From contig OX359264.1 in NCBI GenBank assembly GCA_947179155.2, positions 51,807,202-51,871,201 of the forward strand: 64,000 nt of DNA, read 5' to 3'. Made by a program: the position numbers and the translations under genes. Source of the DNA: Hedera helix (lineage: Eukaryota; Streptophyta; Magnoliopsida; Apiales; Araliaceae). Below are positions 47,101 to 56,828 of the stretch, one piece after another; within the stretch, counting starts at the first letter, position 1; each line of letters starts with the position of its first letter. The notes below the pieces were generated by a model. It did no database searches, was not told the origin of the DNA, and saw nothing but the letters and a program-made list of their open reading frames with translations.

Positions 47101-50100
47101 ATAAATTCCATCAGGAACCTCTTCAATCCAATACAAAGGATATGAATCAGGGACTAGGGACAATTCAGCCAAAGAGTGAGCAACCATATTGCCCTGCCTA
47201 AACACATGACAACAACTACAACTTTGAAAATAAGAACCAATCTTCAAGCAGTCTTCCAGAATTAAACCCAAAGAGGAAATGTCAAGTTTAGGTCTGCACA
47301 ACTTCGAAATAACGCTAAGATTGTCACTTTCCACTTCCCTCATGAGAAGTCTAGTTCTCTAGTAAAAGCCATAGCACTACGGACAGCAAGAACTTCCGCA
47401 ACCTTTGCAGAAAAATGGCCTTCAATTCTTTCAACCCCAGCTCCTAAAATATGTCCCATAGAATTCCTCACAATGAAACCGAAACCCGCAAATTGTACAC
47501 CCTTCAAAGTAGCATCACAATTAATTTTAACTGACAAAGGCATTGGTTTATTCCATCCCATTGATGAACGACTCGATTCTTTCTTTGAACTTTCACCTAC
47601 TGCAGAACATCTAACATGTTGGAAATCATGAAGGGAAAAGCATTGTGATACAATCTGCATTGGGGTAGCTGAAGGATTATCATGGACAAGGCTCCCACCT
47701 CAAACTTAAATCTCTTATCAAATTTGCAAGAGTTATGAAGTAAGAAGGACCAAGTCTGGATCATCTTATTACCAACCCTTTTATATGCTTGAACTTCTTA
47801 AATATTTCTTGTCTATATTTTGCTAAACATCTCATTCTCTCACATAGATTGCCAATTAACTTGCATTCACAATTATATTTTGAATTAATTGCCATATTTT
47901 TCCCTGTTTCAAATTATAAGATCAATATTGACTTTTTAAAAGTCAATTTCAAATATTTTTAAATTCAAATTTGATATGAATTCATTAATATTTGTCAATA
48001 CAATTATAAATATTACAAACTATCTAAGAAGTACTACTACTTATGAAATTTATAGTTTTCAAAATTAAAAGAAATCATGTTACTTTTAATTGTGAAAATG
48101 TCTCAAATTGACTTTTAAAAGTTTATTGATATTATATACATTCCAGAGAGACTTTCTTTGTACGCTCTCCGCTCATTTCTGCCTCTTCTATCTCTTTTTC
48201 TGTCACTCTCTCGTAAGCACATGCAAACGTGTTCACACCGGTACGCTCATGCATCCGCATGCAGGAATTTTGTCAAGAATAAGAGGATGAAAATTTGCAT
48301 TCCTCTAGCAATTTTCTTTTCATTCCTCTCTTGCTCTCCTTTTTAACATACTTCTAACCGAGCTTCGTCCATTTTCTAATGATAAATCCCTTTGCATATG
48401 ATCACCCATTACAGTCAACAGCATAGATTACTGTTGAATCAGAGAGAAGAAAAAAATATTTCTTTTACTCTGTTTGGTTGTCGGCTTGTCGCTGAGGGCT
48501 AATGTAATAAAATAGATTATTGTAGTTTCTTTTTTTTGGTGAAAGATAGATTATTATAGTTTCAAACTAGTGGTATAATATTTTTGAAAACACTCCCATT
48601 TAAAGCTGTTGTGCCAAAATGACACCAAAATCTTAAATGATTTTTCTGCCCCTTTTGACAGCAAAATTCTTTTCACTTTTGCGATAGAGTATGGTTTTGA
48701 AGAAATGAAACCGATGATATAGGATTTGGCTTTATTCAGCAAGAGAAGAGGAAGGTAAGGAGGTTGGAAATTCTTGTGTTTCATACCTTGCCCCCGGCCC
48801 TGGGACCAGTAACTAGGAGAAGTTATGTTAATTGGGGGCCTTGGTTGATGAGAAAATTTGTGGTTTCTATGTTTCTCTTGTGTTTAGTTTTCCTGGCTTA
48901 TATACTGGAGGCCCCTACTAATTAGTGAAGGAGGATCAGCCAGTGAAACCATGACGACTGAATTGGTGTTGTGTCAGGGAAGTTAAAACAACCTGATTTA
49001 GAAAGACTTGTCAGCTCTCTGGACAAACTTTTGGAGTATATTCTGATGAATTAAATGGAAAAGGAAAATTTGCAAAAAAATACTGATCTTTTTATTCAAA
49101 TTTGCAGAGGTATTAGGTTAGGGAATTGTAATAAAAAAAAAAGTAGGACTAGATTATGATAGTATCTGAGAACAGAAAAAATGGAAACTTCAAAATGTTT
49201 TATTTACACATCATATCTATTGTCTTTACAGCCTCCACTAGCAACATCTCTTCAGCTGCCATCAACTACCCTTCTCATCTCTGTCTCTCACACACACAGA
49301 CTTTACACCCCCCCCCCCCCCCCCCCCCCCTTCCCAAAAAAAAAAAAACTGAGAATTAAAAAGGGTAAAAGGCATCTTAGATCGACTTAAGATAACTTAT
49401 CTTAGGTCACTTACAATCCAACATCATTTGATCAACTTAATAATCTAACTGTACAGATGTAAAAAGCTAGTAAAATTATAAGATTATGTAAAATTTTGTT
49501 TGATTTGAGGTTATGCATCAACAATTTTATAACAATTGAAGTTGCTAAAATCTGAGCTATCGAAATATATATACTTGTATACATTATTTTATACTATTGT
49601 AAAAATGATATTCTACTGCCTTAAATCAAACGAAATTTTATGTACTCTCATATTATTGCATGTTTATTATATCCGTACGGTTAGATTACTACATTGATTA
49701 TCAAATGTTGTTGTATTAGAAGTCAATCTAAGATACCTTTAACCTAGTTAATATATATATATATATGATGTTGGATTACTTGCATACTTTAAAGGCTATA
49801 AACCATTTCATCTTCATTAAACTTCGCTATTACTTTTACAAATAGTGATATTGCAACTAAATAGTGTGAACATCACTGTTGCTAATAGTGATATGTAGGT
49901 TAAAGTCCCAAGTAAAATTGGTCTATTTTGAGAAACCCAATGCAAGTTGGTCTCTGTTGGAAAGAATCCTAGGAAATAATGTGTTTACATACAAATGCAC
50001 AAGAGAAAAATTGGGCAGTGTTGTAAAGAGCAAGAAGTGGCTAGGTAGTACTGAATAGGATGTTGTTTTTGCCTATCGTTTTTCTTTATGAATCAGATGC

Positions 50101-50991
50101 CATGATCATGTATAACTGGTTAACACCTTTAGCCTTCAGGGTGTTGCAGGGTGTCGATGCAGTCACCAGTCGTAATGCATGATTGATTCAACATAAGATC
50201 TGCAGTTCCTAGTAAACTACAAAATTATTTTAGAACATGCGGCCTACCAAATGGTGCTGATGTAACTTGTTTTGAAACTGGTGATTGTGCACCAGGAACC
50301 ATTTCACATCGTGCTAAAGCAGGGTCTTTTGTATCCGTCAAGTGTAGTAGGTTCTAATTGGATATTGCATGATTGTGTCTGAAAAAAAAAATCGCAAGGA
50401 TAGTTTAAGTGGCATCGTTTTAAATTTACAAATCCAACCCTGCATCTAGTAAACATTTGCAGGTGTGGTGTGATGTGATGTGATTGCATCACAATCTACT
50501 ATGCTGTTGATTGGAATAATGTCATCATATGTAATAATTCCCGAAGGAGCCTCAGATTCCAGTCTTATTGATTGAAAAGAGTTGTCTTTATCTGTTTTCA
50601 TTACTTTGCTGCAATTAACTTTCAGTTACATCATCACAGGCTGGAGTAATGGAAGAGATTGTGAATGATACTGTTGATTCTGCGCTGGATTCGGAAGATA
50701 TAGAAGAGGAGACTGAAGAAGAAATTGATAAGGTATTAGCTGCAATAGCTGGTGAAACGGCTGCACAGCTGCCAGAAGCAGTCAGGAAGGAGCAGTTAAA
50801 GCAACCTGCCCAGGCAGCTGAAGATGCAGAGGTATTTTGGACATAATTACTGTAGCAACTGTATCTGCTTTGAAATAAGCCCAATTGATTTTATTTGTAT
50901 ATTTATTTTTATGAATTCTTAGGAAGAGGGTGTTCATGACGAGGAAGAACTAGAAGAAATAAGGGCTCGTCTTGCCAAAGTAAGGTCCTAA
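41160..50991 (+). CDS. VPS24: ESCRT-III subunit VPS24/CHMP3 (six coding exons)
   Basis: The gene encodes a Snf7-family ESCRT-III subunit that polymerises on endosomal membranes to cut intralumenal vesicles during multivesicular-body formation. Coding exons are 41160-41271, 41398-41474, 42545-42647, 46714-46835, 50640-50831 and 50923-50991. All introns have GT-AG ends and phases join cleanly. The product is 224 residues, the family's usual size. It starts MEKVKNILKPK with a basic N-terminal helix (W21QRRLRREC). TVNRLYENKAQLNSISMHL lies at about 75-93 and a GHLSKSAEVMK segment at about 104-114. An acidic region lies at about 155-170. The C-terminal EELEEIRARLAKVRS fits the MIM1 motif that binds VPS4. 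No stop, frameshift or missing motif was seen. Introns 3 (4066 bp) and 4 (3804 bp) are swollen, each with at least one TE remnant. Noncoding exons cannot be judged. Confidence 0.95.
43788..45771 (-). mobile_element. Degenerate gypsy derivative inside VPS24 intron 3
   Basis: Two direct repeats of about 390-400 bp (43788-44176 and 45368 to about 45771), both starting TGATGTAG, flank about 1.2 kb. Next to the right repeat the minus strand reads TGGTATCAGAG, an iMet primer-binding site. Next to the left repeat it reads CAAAGGAGAGGGG, a polypurine tract. The element therefore lies antisense to the gene. Internal minus-strand frames include a protease-like stretch (44998-44801, FHHFLQCGGKLCKIIV) and a tail, TSKFEDEFFQRRGE, typical of sequence just before a gypsy PPT. 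RT and integrase are gone. The exact right end and target duplication were not resolved. Confidence 0.7.
44177..44677 (-). pseudogene. Remnant of gypsy internal coding region
   Basis: A 166-codon frame ends at the LTR/PPT of the intronic element. Its first two thirds are acidic and of no recognisable family. The last residues (SKFEDEFFQRRGE) resemble the plant gypsy pol terminus that precedes the purine tract. I cannot assign a function, and it is probably a fusion of deleted ends. Confidence 0.4.
47031..47690 (-). pseudogene. LINE-type RNase H fragment in VPS24 intron 4
   Basis: Two adjacent minus-strand frames (47660-47340 and 47343-47071) together read as an RVT_3-type RNase H. SVKINCDATLKG carries the first catalytic Asp, followed by GFIVRNSMGHILGAG and a KVAEVLAVRSAM helix with Glu. 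Then come EVESDNLSVI and a final RQGNMVAHSLAELS motif. A one-step frameshift near 47340 separates the halves. The end has a run of ten A on the minus strand (T at 47032-47041), as expected for the 3' tail of a 5'-truncated LINE. It could also be a copied plant 'reverse transcriptase-like' RNase H gene. Confidence 0.75.
47903..48125. mobile_element. Possible MITE remnant
   Basis: Begins CCCTGTTTCAAATTATAAGA, the typical start of plant MITEs of the 'CTCCCTCCGTTTCAAATTATAA' kind, and ends with a related TGTCTCAAATTGACTTTTAA. GACTTTT/AAAAGTC words occur in both orientations. The inverted ends are imperfect and no target duplication was fixed. Confidence 0.35.
48126..50639. other. Rest of VPS24 intron 4
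   Basis: No gene in either strand. It holds a long poly-C run followed by poly-A at about 49309-49349, a short (TA)n tract at about 49750-49767, and ordinary AT-rich intron sequence. Confidence 0.6.
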
Positions 50992-51482
50992 TATGAACCT
51001 TTGAATCTCTTGTGATATCAAGAGTGAAAAGGTCTGATGATCGAATCAGGTACTTGTTCTGAGATTTCTGTGGTGAAACCATTTCCATCAATGAAGGAAG
51101 TGTTCAAATTGATGTATTGTAATTACGTTGTCGCAAAACTATGGCTCTTAACTAGTGTAATATGCATACTAATCAATATACTTTGGTCATTGATTATCCC
51201 TGTTTGCATAAATATACTCCAAAATAGGCGAGAGATTAGTTCTGTAACATAGCTATGATCACGTGTATTAATATTATCTTTAGTTCTGTAATATAGTTAT
51301 GATCATTTGTATTAATATTATCTTGAAGCTTGAACTCCGAAGCTTGTATTTTAGATGAGATGGTCTTCTCTGCTTAGCGGAAGATTTCGCCTTCGTTTGC
51401 TTTTGTACGAGGAATTAACTCTATTTTTATTTTCAAATGTAGTAGTGTTTTCTTTGAAACAATGCGCATAGATTTGTTTATT
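50992..51482 (+). other. 3' UTR and flank of VPS24
   Basis: Follows the stop codon. A tandem duplication of about 50 bp with the core TAGTTATGATCA...GTATTAATATTATCTT lies at about 51240-51335. The polyadenylation site cannot be set without transcript data. Confidence 0.4.
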
Positions 51483-52303
51483 GAGGTACATCGAAATATA
51501 AAGAGAAAAATTAAAGACATAAATACTTTAATAGACCATAGACTTAATATATTAATCTTTTGAGTCAAGTTGTATTTTCAAATAAGTATATTTGAATTGA
51601 ATATTCTTAACAACTAATATCAGAGTCATGATTATGTGTTTAGGTTATGGATATGATATGAATTATGCATGATGGATGAAAATAATTCATTGAACAAACG
51701 GTAAACTCTTTTCGTAAAGACTATTGGTTGACCTGAAGAGTGGATTCGTCATGGGAGAGACGTTATAAGCTAGGCTCAAGAAGTTTTGAATACTTAGTGA
51801 ATTATGTATTCTTTGAACAAGTAGTAGACTCTTTTTGGAGAGGTTTTTGGTGGATTAAACAAGAAATATTAAGAGATAAGTCTCATCAAACAGAGAGACT
51901 TGATGGGTTTGGTAGAGACTTTTAGTGGATCAAACAAGAAATATTAAGAAATAAGTCTCATTAGATATAGAGACTTAATGGGCTTGACAAAGATTCTTGA
52001 TGGAACCAATAGGAGATATTGAAAAAAGTGACTCAACAACTAAAATGAGTGATATGCTAATATACTCAAAAACGTATGGTTAAAAGTTTAAGAGGGAGCT
52101 TGATGTCAATGTAAATGGAGAGATCATGCGTTATGTGGGAGATTATTGAGATACTGTGTGATAGTAAAGTCTCACATTAAAATACAAGAAGAAAAATTGA
52201 TAACATATATGCTTTAGTGGACTATAGACCTAATATATTAATATTTTTAATAAAGATATAATTTCAGATGAATATATATGATCTGAATATTTTTAACATT
52301 ATT
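51483..52303 (+). mobile_element. Second TRIM-like element
   Basis: A truncated repeat (about 51483-51611) and a longer one (about 52101-52303) share AGAGAAAAATT, TTTAGTGGACTATAGACCTAA-like and TATATTAATATTTTT-like segments and an AATATTCTTAACA end. The first is followed by AATATCAGAGTCATG (about 51617), a degraded iMet primer site. The second is preceded by AAGAGGGAGCTTGA, a purine tract. The core (about 51627-52090) contains two to three imperfect copies of a roughly 70-bp GGATCAAACAAGAAATATTAA unit and has no coding similarity. Confidence 0.55.
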
Positions 52304-53845
52304 ATGGTGAATATGTCATTTTTTTTTTTTTTTTAAAAGTTAGGTTCATAGAGCTGTACCCGTTGCATACTTGCATTACTTTAAGGTTACACAAGTATTT
52401 AAGGTATATTTATATAAATGGGAAAAAGTTATCAAAGCAATGCTTTAGTCAAGTTTTGCTAAAACTATTATATTTTACTCCTTAAGATTAAGTTTTTTAT
52501 TTTTGAATTTTATTTAAAAAGATTATAATTTTAAATTTTATACAAAATTATATCGTTTTATTAAGTAATATTAGTCCAGCTTAACTAAGTTGGCCTTAAA
52601 TTAATTTTCCCTTGTATATATTTAGCATTGCTTTAGGGTTAGACATTAAGTTCTATATTTATAAATGACTTATCCATGTAAGCATGGCTTTGAAGCAACT
52701 TTATGGTGTAAACTCATTAATAACTATTCCCTTTGTTTTGTTTTAAAATTAGAGATTATTTTGTAGTTTATTTTAAAATTAGATATATAAGTCAAATTAA
52801 TTTATGACTTTATGGTGGTTTTATGAATCGATTTTAAACTTTTGATATTGGTACCTTTAATTTATGTTTATACATAAGTCAAATTAATTAATTATTGACT
52901 CATGACCACTTGATCTGTATAACTCACATATATTGATATAGTGGTTGGGAATTCGAATTTTATTGACAATAAATTAGGAAAAAAAATTCAAAAGAAAGCA
53001 CAACATCAGAGGTTCATGAGAAAGCAGATCTCAACCATTTCACCTAAATGTAACATCTATTTAGAATGTTTTAAGGTGATTGTAATAAAACCATATTATC
53101 AGTGTATATATATATATATATATATATATACATCCCAATGAAATTAAATTTGTATTGCATTTTTGCTAATTAAACCTACTCTAAAAAAGAAAACGGACAA
53201 ACAAAATCAGATTGTTGAGTGAAATCTGCTGATTGGTTACTCCAAAATTGAGAACGAATAAAGGAAACAAGATTGGAAATATCTCGAGTAATCTTTCCCT
53301 ATTTTTCCATACAAATAATATACAAAATTAGTTTCCAAGTTCCGTGTAAGTAATAGAGAGATGAATGTAAGGAAGGAAAGTTGGAAAATTATACTCCGTG
53401 CAAGTAATAAAGAGAAATAATGATAGGGCAGTGAGGTACAATAAGATATTTGACATAATTATTTTCACCGACATTTATCTGATATAATTTTAAGAAATTT
53501 GTTATTGACAAAAATCAATACGAATACAAAAGATAAAAACTGAGTCGTTTTGGTCGGTTATAAATCAACTCGATAGTTTAAAAATATTTTTTTTGTCAAC
53601 TCAGCATTTAATTTTTTTTTTGTTTTACTGTAAAATATGCAATTAATGTATCCTTATAACATATTTAATCATATACTCTTTAGTTTATATAATACATTAA
53701 TATTGTTATATGTATCATAGTTTCTATTTTTAGATTTATCAATTATATATTATAAGTATGACTATTAACATTATTAATTAGTATGATGTTATCTTATTCA
53801 ACTTACTCAAATACGTTATAAATAAGACTTTGACTATACAATAAA
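52304..53845. other. Intergenic AT-rich DNA
   Basis: No gene supported. A possible Stowaway-like remnant starts near 52728 (TTCCCTTTGTTTTGTTTTAAA), and a (TA)n tract lies at about 53105-53131. Otherwise nothing recognisable. Confidence 0.5.
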
Positions 53846-55098
53846 TGTAACACCCCCAAATCTAGGTCCGCACAGTTCAAACTTGAGTTGTCAAAATACA
53901 CAACAACTATTACAATGTACCACAATACAATATTCAAATAATACACAACTAAGTCTTTATTATTATTGTCACACTATTTTACAACTTATAAAAACTAATA
54001 CAGCTACAACTCGGACATTCACTCCATCCCCCGACTAGACTCAGCTACTCTCTCATCTCCTGTTAAAAAATAATGGAGCAAAAGGAAATGGTGAGCTCAA
54101 ATAGCTCAGTAAAAAATATCATGATTAAGATAATAACAAATAAATTATCGTTAGCCTTCAACAGTTGAGTTTTTGATAGAATAATTTAAACAACAAGTTT
54201 TAATTCAATAACTGCATTTAAGTTCTTAAACAAAGTTCAGATCAATAAATGCAGCAGAATGACAACCATTAGAAAAATCATATGGACCATAATGTCCACT
54301 CGCTTCTCTTTTTAAGAAAAACATTATCAACTTTTGTCATCTGAAATACCATTGGCCATGATAGTACAATTTCACAGTTTCTGATCATAATCATGCAAGT
54401 CAACAATTCATCTTTGCACTACGGACCAAAGATATTCAATATAGCATCAACGGTCATGATTATACCAGTCTTCAGCCTTTGGTCATAATCATACCAAACA
54501 ACAGTTCATTTTTGCCCCAAGCCAAAGAGAACATTCACCACGTGCCTTAAAAGACACATCATCAACTATATCGCCTTTAACTTATCAACGTCTTTAACCT
54601 ATAAAAACCTTTATCCAATCTGTGTCCCAGGGCACAGATATCACAACAATTTGATTCTTGATTATTAGAATAATAACAGAGATATTAATAATGAACAGAA
54701 GAAACAGGATAAACAATAAGTATCGAAAGTTTATAATTTTTGCTTTGTGCAGATTCAAATAATGTTCAAACTGTCAAAATGATGTGGAGTGAAATTCAAA
54801 AATGATATTCAAGATCCATAATTCAGAATAACGGTTACAGTTCAATAGAAAGGTTCACGTAAATAGGAAGGTGCAATTGAAATGATATTAAATGAAACGC
54901 AAACTATTAAGGAAAATATAATCATTTCAAAATTTTTACCGAATAATACTTACCATAGTAAGTTTAAGAGTAGAAAAGAAATGATATCCCTTACCGTGGT
55001 AAGTTTGAATAATGGAAGATGAAAAAGATGGTATCCCTTACAAATAAGAAAGAAAATAATATCCATTTTATGATGATGAAAAGAATGATACCCCTTAC
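53846..55098 (+). mobile_element. Diverged chromovirus-family LTR, cut by the Sirevirus
   Basis: Starts TGTAACACCCCCAAATCTAGG and follows the chromovirus LTR (17337 onward) through the same landmarks to GATACCCCTTAC, where the Sirevirus LTR begins. Many substitutions and small indels separate it from the young copy, so it is much older. The five-copy GTTATTCACC repeat block is missing: the sequence passes directly from the GGTATCCCTTAC region to the AAGAAAGAAAATAATATCC region. The remaining part should lie beyond the right edge of the window. Orientation of the parent element is minus, as for the young copy. Confidence 0.85.
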
Positions 55099-56637
55099 TG
55101 TTAATTCTCAATGACACGAAAGATATCTAGAAGGGGGTTTGAATAGATTCTTTAAAACTTTTTCCTTATTTTGATTTTTAAGAAAGAATGAATTATTAAT
55201 CAGATAGTTTAGCACAGCGGAATATGATTTAGTTACCCCTTCTTTAAAATGTTAATGTAATAATTCAACAAGCAAATATAGCAGTTAATAAATACAAGAT
55301 GAAAAACACCAGATTTTAAGTGGTTCAAAGTTTACAAGACTCCTACTCCACTATTTTACTCCTTGAGCAGCAAATCAACTAAGGATACTATTACAATTTT
55401 CGAATCACTAAGATTCCTTCAAGACCAGCAGTCTTGGAACTCTAATTCACTAAGAACTCTTCAAGTCCAGCAGACTTGGATACTCTAGTTCACTAAGAAC
55501 TCTTATCATGAGTAGTGATAGTTTTTGTGTGCTACTAAGTTACGTTTAGCATAAGTTTCTGAAGAACTTAGTAACGAGGCAAGATTCCTTTCAGTTTGAT
55601 CTTTTTGAACTCTTACGAATTTTTGCTTTCTTATGTAATGCTTGTCTTTGAATATTGAATCTGGGCTTCTCTTATAGAAGTTTTTCATTTCTTTCCGTTT
55701 GAAATCTACTATTCTCTTCAATTTCTGTCTGTTACCTCACAATGTAGAACTGTTGAATATTATATTCATTTAGCTCATTAATGCTCTGACGAGGAATTAA
55801 TTGACCTGTAAATACTATTCAAAAAGGTGTTTCCTTTTTTCTTGGGATAAGACATGGCAGTCGTAGGTTTCTACCAACTTTCATAGAGTCGTTTGGTCCT
55901 CCATAGAAATATGTCTGATAGGACATCATCTTCTGACTTTACTGCCTTGAAAGTCTTCTCTCTGTTGTATAGCACGCTTTGGTTAGTCCTCTGATATTTC
56001 TGACTTTAGGCTCTTGACACAGGTTTATCTGACACATTGATGTACATTGTTCTTCTTGACGAAGTTGCTTCTGTCTTATAGGACAAGAGAAGAGTCATAA
56101 GAACTTTTAGGTCTTTGATCATAGTGTTGCTTCTGTGTCTCTTGTTAGCTTAATTCTACGATAGAGTTTTATTCTACGGCTACTCTATTGGTCGTAGAGT
56201 CCATTCTATGTTTGGGCTTCTTCCTTGATCGTAGTGTTTTCCTGATATGGAATCGTAGAGTCCACTCTACGAACAAACTTAGTCATTGAGTCTTCTTTAT
56301 GCGAAGTCGTAGAGTCCACTCTACGAACAGACTAAATCGTTGAGTCTTCTTTGCTTGGAGTCGTAGAGTCCATTTTACGATCAGACTGACTAAACAGATA
56401 TAGCACAAAATCAACCTAACAGATTTGATCTTATCTAACTAAGTCTTTGTACATCATAAATAATCAAAAGACTTTACAACTCAATACATTCATATCCAAA
56501 AGATCAACCTAATAATTTTGATCTTATCTAACTAAGTCCTTGTACATCATAAACAACCAAAGGACTTTACAACTCTACTATTGAATACATTTAGCACCTT
56601 AGATCTTATCATCAAATTAAACATAAAATGTTCAACA
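55099..56637 (-). repeat. 3' LTR of the Sirevirus
   Basis: Plus-strand ends TGTTAATTCTC and TTCAACA, giving TGTT...AACA termini. The insertion point follows CTTAC in the older LTR. It contains several copies of an inverted motif CGTAGAGT-nn-ACTCTACG (about 56246-56375), usually separated by TTGAGTCTTCTTT, as well as a duplicated GATCTTATCTAACTAAGTC block (about 56430 and 56520). Confidence 0.82.
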
Positions 56638-56646
56638 ATCTCCCCG
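56638..56646 (-). promoter_or_regulatory. Polypurine tract of the Sirevirus
   Basis: On the minus strand CGGGGAGAT is directly followed by the LTR start TGTTGAACA. The upstream GTTGTCATCATC is characteristic of Sireviruses. Confidence 0.8.
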
Positions 56647-56828
56647 TATTTGATGATGACAACATAAATAGCATAACGTAATTTGAACAATTTAATTAGG
56701 CAAATGTATATGAGTAAGTGAGTGCCTAACATATAGTGAGCAGTTGTATTCTCTAATGAAAAAATATAAATTTTATTAATGTATAGTTAGTTGAACAATT
56801 AATGTAAATAAATTACATAAAAAAATTC

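Noticed and set aside
52728..52910. Possible Stowaway-like MITE
   Set aside because: Only the left end looks like a MITE terminus; the right end and a TA duplication could not be placed.
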